Assembly (NCBI GenBank): GCA_030613165.1
Contig: JAUWMN010000052.1
Coordinates: 1-8,162 of the forward strand
DNA length: 8,162 bases
Source of the DNA: Desulfobacterales bacterium
Lineage (GTDB): Bacteria > Desulfobacterota > Desulfobacteria > Desulfobacterales > C00003106
Reading direction: 5' to 3'
Of the stretch, positions 1-6,059 are shown in pieces; the first letter of the stretch is position 1, and each line of letters starts with the position of its first letter. Under the pieces are notes generated by a model. That model made no database searches and was not told where the DNA came from. It saw nothing but the letters and a program-made list of their open reading frames with translations. The translations under genes and the position numbers were made by a program.

Positions 1-557
1 ATTTCTTCCGCTATTGTATTTTCTGCCACCGCAAGGTCAGCAGACAGGGAGGCGCCGCCGCCCCACCAGAACTGAAGTTGAGGTTGTCCTATATTTTGCT
101 CTGCTAAAAAGAACATAACCCGCGGCATCCCCTTTTGTGCCATCAAGACCCCTAGGCCCTGAAGTTCGTCGCGAAGCACACCCACAGAAACCGTAGCCCG
201 AACAACAACACGATAAGATTTTTTTGACTGCGACTCGGCAAGGACCTTATAATTCTGAACAAATCCCTGGGACTGTGTATAAACACGATCGCTCAAAAGC
301 TGAAAGTTCTCAACGACCGATTCCGACGACAAAACGATACCCACTGCCTGTTCTACTGCTGTACGCAGTGCATCATTGATGGCAACATCTCTGGCCATAG
401 CCACATCATCCCCAAAGATGGTACCGGAACCGATGACCTCAATAGATCTTGTGGGCTGTGCGTCCTGCGCCTCACCCATACCAGGCATCACAACAGTAGC
501 GAACAAAAAGAGAATACCAGCAAGATGCACAAATCGCTTAACTTTGAATCGAGTCAT
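1..557 (-). CDS. FlgT N-terminal-domain envelope protein (partial, C-terminus beyond window)
   Basis: The reading frame runs from ATG at 557 to the window edge without a stop, giving 185 residues. Residues 1-30 form a signal peptide: basic MTRFKVKR, a hydrophobic stretch, then GEAQD as a likely signal peptidase I site. Residues about 38-130 resemble the FlgT N-terminal domain: IEVIGSGTIF, then ARDVAINDALRTAVEQAVGI, then a SQGFVQNYKVL strand and an RVVVRATVSVG strand. From residue 144, PRVMFFLAEQN and FWWGGG begin a second domain of the kind often fused to it. In Vibrio, FlgT is a periplasmic protein that builds the H-ring around the flagellar basal body; related domains also occur outside flagellar loci, so a flagellar role is inferred. 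It is the last visible gene of a minus-strand operon after the TPR-SLH gene. The start is supported by GGAAGGATGG upstream. The family assignment is from remembered motifs, not a search. Confidence 0.75.
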   Translation of the reverse strand, partial: MTRFKVKRFVHLAGILFLFATVVMPGMGEAQDAQPTRSIEVIGSGTIFGDDVAMARDVAINDALRTAVEQAVGIVLSSESVVENFQLLSDRVYTQSQGFVQNYKVLAESQSKKSYRVVVRATVSVGVLRDELQGLGVLMAQKGMPRVMFFLAEQNIGQPQLQFWWGGGASLSADLAVAENTIAEE

Positions 558-564
558 TGCTTAT

Positions 565-581
565 CCATCCTTCCTTTTTTT
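565..581 (-). promoter_or_regulatory. Ribosome binding site preceded by an A7 tract (FlgT-like gene)
   Basis: Read on the minus strand, seven A residues (581-575) run straight into GGAAGGATGG (574-565), 7-12 nt before the ATG at 557, depending on which part pairs with the 16S rRNA. The A tract abuts the last base of the heptamer inverted array. The same arrangement occurs at 1873-1883, so initiation may depend on whether the preceding hairpin is folded (inference). Confidence 0.6.
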
Positions 582-697
582 GAGCGAAGAGCGTGGAGCG
601 TAGAGCGAAGAGTTGAGAGCATAGAGTAAAATCAAAAAAATGGAATTCTTATCTCTTCGCTCTTTGCTCTACGCTCTTTGCTCCACGCTCTTCGCTT
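582..697. repeat. Inverted array of GAGCGAA-type heptamers (spacer A)
   Basis: The spacer between the TPR-SLH and FlgT-like genes is built from 7-bp units. On the plus strand, 582-630 reads as seven consecutive units: GAGCGAA, GAGCGTG, GAGCGTA, GAGCGAA, GAGTTGA, GAGCATA, GAGTAAA. On the minus strand, 697-649 again reads as seven: AAGCGAA, GAGCGTG, GAGCAAA, GAGCGTA, GAGCAAA, GAGCGAA, GAGATAA. The outer arms include a perfect 17-bp inverted repeat (583-599 with 680-696), and 38 of 49 aligned arm positions match. A transcript would fold into a long hairpin with a loop of about 18 nt (631-648). It begins 1 bp after the upstream stop codon and ends at the A tract before the next ribosome binding site. 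There is no T tract after the hairpin in the transcribed direction, so it is not a classical Rho-independent terminator. Confidence 0.9.
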
Positions 698-698
698 C

Positions 699-1868
699 TT
701 ACATTTCGATTTGTGACTTCAGGGTTCTGATGGCCAACAGCGCATCAGCTCCCGAGATTGTCCCCAAAGAATTAAATTCTCCCGTGGCAACATCAGCCTG
801 CAAAATGCCGCGAGTCGTGCAGACCATTACCGCATTAAAGTAGTGGAGATCACTCCTCAGATCCGGAAAGGGAGAGATCGATCCTATAAACTTTGTGGCC
901 AATTTTTGATCACCTGTCACCTTTATAAGAATATCTTCAATCATCACGGCGTATTCAGCCCTCGTTATTGTCTTATACGGTTGAAATGTATGGTCCGCAA
1001 ATGGTTCAAGTCCACGAACTCCGATTCTGATTACAACGTCCACATCGGTCTTAAGTACATAATCGGCAATATCCGTGGCAGGGGGAACCTTTTCAATCAT
1101 TTCCGTCTCAAACTGTTTTACCGGGTCTTTATAACGAGTATCAAATACTTTCACGGTCCTCTTCTCGTAAAGTGTGTCAAGCTTAAGTTCCTGTATGAAT
1201 AACGCAGCGACATCCCCACGGGTAACCTCTTTTACCAGCGCGATCTTTTTGCCAACGGTTGTGCCGGGCATAGCACGTTGAATTTTTTGTACCACTCTAT
1301 ATTCAGCATCAGCATCGGCTACATACTCATCATCGAGGTCCAGTACTTTTGCAAAGTTTTGGCTCGCCTTGTTGAATTCATACGCTTCCTTATAGGCAAC
1401 ACCCATATAGAAATAGGCTGCTGAGGTGTCAGGCATCAAATCGATTGCATCCTCAAAGGCATCTTCGGTCTCTTCCAGCCAATCCTCATCGATCTTATTC
1501 TTGCCCAGTGTATACAGTCTCATGGACCCGATGTGCGCATTTGCTTCTTCTGCTTTAGTATCGGCATACTTTTTAGCCCGCTTCATATTCTTCATAGCCT
1601 TTTTAAAATCTTCCCTATGTCCCCAGACCAATCCCAGTCCGACGTAGGCGCCTGAAAACTTTGGGTCAAGTTCTTTGGCTAAGTTAAAATCTCTGAACGC
1701 GTCATCGATTTTTCCCTTTTTTAGGAGTTTCATCCCATTCATAACATGGTGTTCAGGGGTATCAAGCTCTGCTTCCGGCGCTCTCACCGCAGGCCGGCAC
1801 GCATAAAAAACAAACAGGAGCATAAAACCCACCAAACCAATGGTTGCCAATCTTTTCTCGATCTTCAT
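699..1868 (-). CDS. Putative TPR and S-layer-homology (SLH) lipoprotein
   Basis: A 389-residue protein. The N-terminus has basic residues, a hydrophobic core (about 9-22) and FYAC at 21-24. This is an acceptable but imperfect lipobox (Phe rather than Leu at -3), so lipidation at Cys24 is likely but not certain. Residues about 41-105 and 128-181 are tetratricopeptide-like helices; FNLAKELDP and FAKVLDLDD are typical second helices. The C-terminal half looks like up to three SLH repeats: VTRGDVAALFIQEL (215-228), a clearer one ending ITRAEYAVMIEDIL (301-314) after GVRGLEPF and TFQP, and a divergent one at about 333-384 containing FPDL and RGILQADV. SLH repeats usually bind cell-wall polymers or peptidoglycan, so the protein may tie an outer-membrane-linked complex to the wall (inference). 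It sits between LPP20-like and FlgT-like genes in one operon. The start is set by GGAGG 4 nt upstream of ATG at 1868. No flagellar homologue with this architecture is known to me. Confidence 0.8.
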   Translation of the reverse strand: MKIEKRLATIGLVGFMLLFVFYACRPAVRAPEAELDTPEHHVMNGMKLLKKGKIDDAFRDFNLAKELDPKFSGAYVGLGLVWGHREDFKKAMKNMKRAKKYADTKAEEANAHIGSMRLYTLGKNKIDEDWLEETEDAFEDAIDLMPDTSAAYFYMGVAYKEAYEFNKASQNFAKVLDLDDEYVADADAEYRVVQKIQRAMPGTTVGKKIALVKEVTRGDVAALFIQELKLDTLYEKRTVKVFDTRYKDPVKQFETEMIEKVPPATDIADYVLKTDVDVVIRIGVRGLEPFADHTFQPYKTITRAEYAVMIEDILIKVTGDQKLATKFIGSISPFPDLRSDLHYFNAVMVCTTRGILQADVATGEFNSLGTISGADALLAIRTLKSQIEM

Positions 1869-1872
1869 AGGG

Positions 1873-1883
1873 CCTCCTTTTTT
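1873..1883 (-). promoter_or_regulatory. Ribosome binding site preceded by an A6 tract (TPR-SLH gene)
   Basis: On the minus strand, six A residues (1883-1878) lead into GGAGG (1877-1873), only 4 nt from the ATG at 1868, a short but usable spacing. The A tract directly follows the heptamer array, as in the downstream spacer. Confidence 0.65.
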
Positions 1884-1985
1884 GATTGACGATTGATTAT
1901 TGTCGATTGACTATTTTCGATTGTCGATTGTCGATTGATTATTTAAAAAGATTCTTCTTCAATTCTCAATCTTCAATCGTCAATT
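1884..1985. repeat. Inverted array of GATTGAC-type heptamers (spacer B)
   Basis: The spacer between the LPP20-like and TPR-SLH genes is also made of 7-bp units, with a sequence unrelated to spacer A. Plus-strand 1884-1946 reads as nine units: GATTGAC, GATTGAT, TATTGTC, GATTGAC, TATTTTC, GATTGTC, GATTGTC, GATTGAT, TATTTAA. The minus strand from 1985 to 1951 reads AATTGAC, GATTGAA, GATTGAG, AATTGAA, GAAGAAT. The arms are unequal (nine and five units) and separated by 4 bp, so they can pair as an AT-rich imperfect hairpin. The array starts 4 bp after the TGA of the upstream gene and ends at the A tract before the next ribosome binding site. Heptanucleotide tandem repeats of this style are known from cyanobacteria (STRR sequences); homology to those is not implied. 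Confidence 0.88.
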
Positions 1986-1989
1986 CCTA

Positions 1990-2838
1990 TCAGTCCAACA
2001 CAACCATGACACGACATTTTTGTAAAAATGATAAGTTTTCCGAGCTGCTTAAAATTTTTGCCGCATCAGCATTGCTGATAACGATATCGCATTTGCCCGG
2101 CCCCTGAGTTCTCAATCCCTTAACTATCAAGGGATCATTGGTTACACGAGGATTTGCTTGTGCGGCAGCGAGATCTCTTGCATATCCGCTCATCCCCTGC
2201 TGTACGGCAAACTCACGGCTAACATACGCGGACCCGTAAACCTCTTTGCCGTTTTCATCCACAATCTTAGGAGACATAGCAGGCCGTGCTCCTAAGCCTT
2301 GGGCATCTATTATCAATCCTGTATATGCCCTTCCACCTGAACCCAGCGCATACGGGGTTCCCGAGATTGGGCGTAACTTCTCAACATGCTGTATCTCAGA
2401 CGGAAGAATTAATTGGGCAAATCCTGCGTGCAGGCTCACTTGCAACGTTACCTCTACCGAACCATCAGAGAGGTATTCTTTTTTGACTATTTGTGCGCCC
2501 TTTACCATACCCTCGACTTGCGTTCTAACAACATCGCTTTTGACCGTATAATCTTCTACAAGTGTCTGAGAGTCAACACGCACCCCCCTGGTAACCTCAA
2601 GAAGCTTTCTGTAAGCAACCAGCTGCGCGGCCCGTAGCGCCATAGGACGAGCTTGCGGCTTTCCGTAGAACTCTTCCGGAGGAGTGCCTATACCTGTTGC
2701 CTGGATCACGCCTTCTGTCCAATTAATACTCCCGTTGTCACCTATCTGTTGAACCAAATTTTGCCCCCAGCTCCCTGTTGCAAAAAATATGAGCGTCATG
2801 GCAACTGATGCAACCACAAGTAACCGTTTTACATTCAT
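1990..2838 (-). CDS. Exported LPP20/FlgP-like protein
   Basis: A 282-residue protein with a Sec signal peptide (MNVKRLL, a hydrophobic core to about residue 21, likely cleavage near GSWG/QN at 25-26). There is no lipobox cysteine, unlike many LPP20 relatives. Residues about 40-145 match the LPP20 pattern: a short ATGIGTPP strand, then helix ALRAAQLVAYRKLLEVTRGV, then VKGAQIVKKEYLSDG and VEVTLQVSL. Residues about 170-282 form a second conserved-looking domain (YTGLIIDAQGLGARPAMSPK, later FLQKCRVMVVLD). LPP20-family FlgP proteins make outer-membrane-associated basal discs or rings in Campylobacter and Vibrio; a similar role here is inferred from the FlgT-like neighbour. It is the first visible gene of the minus-strand operon, and its promoter must lie in or beyond the palindromic element. 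An in-frame ATG at 2892 would start inside that element and lacks a comparable ribosome binding site. The family call is moderate to good, the exact function open. Confidence 0.78.
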   Translation of the reverse strand: MNVKRLLVVASVAMTLIFFATGSWGQNLVQQIGDNGSINWTEGVIQATGIGTPPEEFYGKPQARPMALRAAQLVAYRKLLEVTRGVRVDSQTLVEDYTVKSDVVRTQVEGMVKGAQIVKKEYLSDGSVEVTLQVSLHAGFAQLILPSEIQHVEKLRPISGTPYALGSGGRAYTGLIIDAQGLGARPAMSPKIVDENGKEVYGSAYVSREFAVQQGMSGYARDLAAAQANPRVTNDPLIVKGLRTQGPGKCDIVISNADAAKILSSSENLSFLQKCRVMVVLD

Positions 2839-2843
2839 AGGTT

Positions 2844-2850
2844 CCTCCTT
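2844..2850 (-). promoter_or_regulatory. Strong Shine-Dalgarno fixing the LPP20-like start
   Basis: The minus strand reads AAGGAGG, then AACCT, then ATG at 2838: a near-perfect anti-16S match with 5-nt spacing. This decides against the upstream in-frame ATG at 2892, which would also replace the clean signal peptide by a non-hydrophobic N-terminus. Confidence 0.85.
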
Positions 2851-2869
2851 GTTTTTTAAAGTGCTTAAC

Positions 2870-3051
2870 GAGCCTCTTGCAGAAACAGCCATCTACTGCG
2901 ATCGGCTGCAAAAATCCTGCGCTGCGTCATCGTCGTAAAATCGTCCTCAATCCCGCTTTAGCGGGACTATGCCTGCGGCGATTTGACTCCTCTTCCTTGC
3001 GCAGAACTTTTTCGCACGATCTCGTGACGAAGTTGTTTCTGCAAGAGGCTC
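2870..3051. mobile_element. 182-bp palindromic MITE-like repeat element
   Basis: Perfect 17-bp terminal inverted repeats (GAGCCTCTTGCAGAAAC at 2870-2886 and its reverse complement at 3035-3051) bound the element. Further symmetric pairs share the same centre of 2960.5: GATCG 2900-2904 with CGATC 3017-3021, and CTGCGC 2917-2922 with GCGCAG 2999-3004. AAATCG 2938-2943 pairs with CGATTT 2979-2984. Near the middle is a perfect 7-bp hairpin with a 2-nt loop (TCCCGCT, TT, AGCGGGA; 2951-2966). The whole element is therefore one long imperfect palindrome. It has no credible coding sequence, which fits a non-autonomous element mobilised in trans or a structured intergenic repeat. No target-site duplication is obvious: the left flank is CTTAAC and the right flank AATATC. 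It begins 31 bp upstream of the LPP20-like start. Mobility and copy number cannot be judged from one copy. Confidence 0.75.
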
Positions 3052-3223
3052 AATATCCATCCGGAAATACTCTACATTTTCTCCCCCTTGACTGGGGAAG
3101 GGCCAGTAACGAAAATTCTCAATTAACACTAAATAATAAGCAATGTGGTGTCGAAGGGAAGAATATTATTTGAGTGTGGCATTTTGATAGTGTTTAAGTG
3201 ACAGAAAGAGGGCATGATTTCGT
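3052..3223 (+). other. Leader region of the hybrid kinase gene
   Basis: The stretch between the palindromic element and the kinase start has no credible gene. It contains a small hairpin (TCCCC 3082-3086 with GGGGA 3094-3098) overlapping a possible -35 box, then AT-rich sequence. I looked for a sigma-54 promoter and for a c-di-GMP riboswitch and recognised neither. The nearest ribosome binding site is GAGGG at 3208-3212, 11 nt before ATG 3224, so translation initiation is probably modest. A 6-codon ORF (ATG at 3214, stop at 3232-3234) overlaps the kinase start in another frame; it may be chance. Confidence 0.5.
3088..3116 (+). promoter_or_regulatory. Weak candidate sigma-70 promoter for the kinase gene
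   Basis: TTGACT (3088-3093) and GAAAAT (3111-3116) are separated by 17 bp. The -35 matches five of six consensus bases and the -10 only four of six. The -35 lies in the loop and stem of a small inverted repeat (3082-3098), which could be an operator. By-eye call only. Confidence 0.25.
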
Positions 3224-5962
3224 ATGAAAATTAAAAATATCCTACTTGTGGATGACGATCGTGTTTCAGCGGCGTTTATAGAAGATATTCTTGTGACCGA
3301 AGGGTTTTCGGTTCGACATGTGCGAGACGGAAAAGAAGCACTGGATGCAATTCGAAAAAACGCTCCCGATGCAATTTTTACCGATCTTATTATGCCTAAA
3401 ATTAGCGGGGAGGAGCTTATTCGGCATGTGCGTGAGATGCCCGGCATGGATGATATAGTGATTGTCATCGTGACCGGAACGATTGCCGAACAGCTTGAGG
3501 CTTTACACCGTCTCCCGGTAAACGCTTTCATCCCTAAGGGGCCTCCGGACTCATTTCGAGCTGATGTGCTATCTGCATGTAGACAACTCAAGGAGCCTGG
3601 AACGTTTTCTATGCCCTTAACAACTGAATCCGCGCATCGTTTGGCGCCGCGGCGGGTGGTCAAAGAGTTGTTGGCTTCCCGGGACTATAAAGAGACGATT
3701 GTCGAGAGGTTGAGCGAAGGGCTTGTGATTCTTGATACGGATTTTCGGATCATTAAAATTAACGCAATGGCCGAGCGTTTTTTGGGTAAACCGATAGTAG
3801 ACCTTATAGGTTATTGTTTTTCGGAAAGTTTCGAAAATGAGGATAAAGATAAAATAGAAGATTTTTTAACAAAGTTATTTAAAAGGAAGGACACAAAGGA
3901 CCAGCGGATTACAGTTACGCACGGCAAACATGTACTCGATCTGAAATTGTCTAATCTTGTTGATAAGATCAGCCAAAAGGTCACGGCATGCCTTGTCCTC
4001 ATTGAAGATATAACCGAGAGGAAGCTTTTGGAAAGGACACTTCATGAATCGGAAGAACGGTATAGGACCATAGTTAATACGGTTCCTGATGTAATATACC
4101 ACCTGGATTCCGAGGGGAGATTCCTTTTTGTGAACTTTGCTGTAGAAAAGCTCGGATATAATAGTGAGGAACTTATTGGGAAGAGCTTTCTTGAAATTGT
4201 GCACCCGGACGATGCGGAAAAGGCGAAAAATACCTTTAATGAGAGGAGAATAAGAGGGCGTGAGCCAAAGGGGATAGAACTGCGTCTTGTGCCGAAAATG
4301 GCGAATGAGCCCCGAATCTACGACGTGCGGAATATGTCCGTGTTGGTTAAAGCGAGAGGATTATACGACGTCCCCGACCATGATATTAAGAGTAAACAAA
4401 AGAGGTTCATCGGCACCCAGGGGATTGCTCATGACATTACCGACCGCAAAATGATGGAGGGGATACTTATCAAGGCAAAGGAGGATTGGGAGCTAACCTT
4501 TGATGCGATAACAGACCTGGTGATGCTTTTGGATAAGGAGCACCACGTTGTTAGGCTTAATAAGGCTGCCGCCGATGCGCTTGGCGTTTCTAAGGAGGAG
4601 ATATTGGGGAGGAAATGTCACAAAGTGGTACATAACAGTGAGCATCCTATCGCAGGATGTCCGCTGCAGAGGACTACGCGTGACCAGCTCCCCCATTCAC
4701 GGGAGATCGAAGAATCGAATTTGGAAGGCGTTTTCATATGCTCCACGTCACCGATACAAGACAAGAAAGGCGAGGTATTAGGATACACCCATTCTTTGAA
4801 GGATATAACCGAACGGAAGCGTCTGGAGGCTCAATTTCATGAGGCCCAAAAGATGGAGGCGATAGGCACACTGGCTGGAGGGATAGCTCACGATTTCAAT
4901 AACCTGTTGATGGGTATCCAGGGGTATACTTCTTTTATGCTTCTTAAGATTGATTCGGTGCATCCGCATTTTGAAAAGTTAAAAAAGATAGAAGAACAGA
5001 TAAAAACTGCTTCTCAACTGACTAATCAACTCCTCGGGTGTGCCCGCGGGGGCAAATATCAGGTCCGCCCCATAGAGCTTAATAAATTAGTAACAAAAAG
5101 TGTCGAGATGTTTAGGAAGACCAAAAAGGAGATTGTTACCCACACTAACCTGAGTGAGGAACTTATAATTATTGAGGGTGATCAATATCAGGTTGAACAG
5201 GTCCTGTTGAATTTGTATGTAAATGCGTGGCAGGCCATGCCGGCAGGTGGGGACTTATTCATTGGAACGAATCCCGTAATGATCGACTCAGACGATGCCG
5301 AGGTTTATGAGATACAACCGGGGCGGTATGTTCGAATATCTGTTCGTGATACCGGCATCGGCATGGACCAGGAGACGCGGGCAAGGGTTTTTGAGCCCTT
5401 CTTTACAACAAAGGAGATGGGAAGGGGGACCGGCCTCGGGTTGGCATCGGTATATGGAATTGTGAGAAACCATCATGGCGCAACAGAGGTGGAAAGCGAA
5501 GTAGGTAAGGGAAGCGTTTTCCACATCTATTTTCCCATTGCCGAAAAGGCGCTGGAAGAAGAAAAATTACCAACGGATGAGATTATAAAAGGAAAAGGAA
5601 CAATTTTGCTGGTCGATGACGAGGAGATTGTTTTAGATGTTGGTTCGGAATTGCTTGCATCCCTGGGATATACAGTAATCAAAGCATCAAGTGGAAAAGA
5701 GGCCGTGGATATTTATCGTGATAAGAAGGACGAAATTGATCTGGTTATTCTTGACATAATAATGCCGGGGATGGGGGGTGGAGAGGCCTATGATGTGTTG
5801 AAAGGGATCAAATCAAACGTTAACGTTATCCTTTCAAGCGGGTATAGTATAGACAAAAAGTCAGACGATATTATTGCACGCGGGGCGAATGACTTTCTTC
5901 AGAAACCCTTTAATATAGAGGCCCTGTCACAAAAGGTCAAAGAGGTATTGGTGACTTCGTAA
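3224..5962 (+). CDS. Hybrid sensor histidine kinase, REC-PAS-PAS-PAS-HisKA-HATPase-REC
   Basis: A 912-residue protein with no signal peptide or membrane segment, so a cytoplasmic sensor. Residues 1-122 are a receiver: acidic pair D10/D11, phospho-acceptor D54 (FTDLIMPK), T84, K105, with the usual Lys-Pro replaced by Lys-Gly. Three PAS domains follow at about 152-268, 274-408 and 418-532; each ends in a DIT(E/D)RK linker. PAS3 carries a Cys/His cluster: C465, H466, H470, H474, C479. The kinase core has an H-box with H556 in AGGIAHDFNN, an N-box with N667 in NLYVNAWQAM, G1 DTGIGM (709-714), an F-box FEPFF (723-727) and G2 GRGTGLGL (733-740). All look active. The C-terminal receiver (about 792-910) has D798/D799, D844 and K894. 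It presumably autophosphorylates on H556, with D844 as the internal acceptor, while the N-terminal receiver may be an input. The likely output partner is the REC-GAF-HD-GYP protein 97 bp downstream. The sensed signal is unknown. Confidence 0.93.
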   Translation: MKIKNILLVDDDRVSAAFIEDILVTEGFSVRHVRDGKEALDAIRKNAPDAIFTDLIMPKISGEELIRHVREMPGMDDIVIVIVTGTIAEQLEALHRLPVNAFIPKGPPDSFRADVLSACRQLKEPGTFSMPLTTESAHRLAPRRVVKELLASRDYKETIVERLSEGLVILDTDFRIIKINAMAERFLGKPIVDLIGYCFSESFENEDKDKIEDFLTKLFKRKDTKDQRITVTHGKHVLDLKLSNLVDKISQKVTACLVLIEDITERKLLERTLHESEERYRTIVNTVPDVIYHLDSEGRFLFVNFAVEKLGYNSEELIGKSFLEIVHPDDAEKAKNTFNERRIRGREPKGIELRLVPKMANEPRIYDVRNMSVLVKARGLYDVPDHDIKSKQKRFIGTQGIAHDITDRKMMEGILIKAKEDWELTFDAITDLVMLLDKEHHVVRLNKAAADALGVSKEEILGRKCHKVVHNSEHPIAGCPLQRTTRDQLPHSREIEESNLEGVFICSTSPIQDKKGEVLGYTHSLKDITERKRLEAQFHEAQKMEAIGTLAGGIAHDFNNLLMGIQGYTSFMLLKIDSVHPHFEKLKKIEEQIKTASQLTNQLLGCARGGKYQVRPIELNKLVTKSVEMFRKTKKEIVTHTNLSEELIIIEGDQYQVEQVLLNLYVNAWQAMPAGGDLFIGTNPVMIDSDDAEVYEIQPGRYVRISVRDTGIGMDQETRARVFEPFFTTKEMGRGTGLGLASVYGIVRNHHGATEVESEVGKGSVFHIYFPIAEKALEEEKLPTDEIIKGKGTILLVDDEEIVLDVGSELLASLGYTVIKASSGKEAVDIYRDKKDEIDLVILDIIMPGMGGGEAYDVLKGIKSNVNVILSSGYSIDKKSDDIIARGANDFLQKPFNIEALSQKVKEVLVTS

Positions 5963-6000
5963 AGAGTCCGAAATGTACCTTTCTGTTTAAGTTATACCCT

Positions 6001-6021
6001 CCCCCAGCTTGTTGCCGGGGG
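6001..6021 (+). other. GC-rich hairpin in the kinase-regulator gap
   Basis: CCCCCAGC and GCCGGGGG form an 8-bp stem with one A-C mismatch and a 5-nt TTGTT loop, 39 bp after the kinase stop. Only ATTGTT follows, so it is a poor intrinsic terminator. It may attenuate transcription into the regulator gene or stabilise the kinase mRNA end. Confidence 0.4.
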
Positions 6022-6059
6022 ATTGTTGAAAGCCGCATCCTGTGTGTAATGGGCTAAAT

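Noticed and set aside
582..697. Spacer A as a CRISPR array or an intrinsic terminator
   Set aside because: The repeats are 7 bp and contiguous with no spacers, and no T tract follows the hairpin in the direction of transcription.
640..1202. Plus-strand open frames at 640-843 and 843-1202
   Set aside because: The first begins in the heptamer spacer, and both run antisense to the TPR-SLH gene, which has a signal peptide, recognisable repeats and a ribosome binding site.
2839..2892. N-terminal extension of the LPP20-like gene to the ATG at 2892
   Set aside because: It would start inside the palindromic element and bury a clean signal peptide behind 18 polar residues; the ATG at 2838 has a near-perfect ribosome binding site.
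2877..3173. Open frames on both strands across the palindromic element
   Set aside because: Their sequence is the palindrome itself read in different frames; there is no ribosome binding site, domain or protein-like composition.
3170..3198. Possible sigma-54 or second sigma-70 promoter upstream of the kinase
   Set aside because: TGGC at 3177-3180 lacks the GC dinucleotide at the required spacing, and TTGAGT at 3170 has no reasonable -10 box at 16-18 bp.
3052..3223. c-di-GMP riboswitch in front of the kinase gene
   Set aside because: None of the conserved GEMM core segments could be recognised, and the region is short and AT-rich.
3166..3663. Minus-strand 165-codon frame opposite the kinase gene start
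   Set aside because: Serine- and arginine-rich shadow of the receiver coding region, with no domain and no ribosome binding site noticed.
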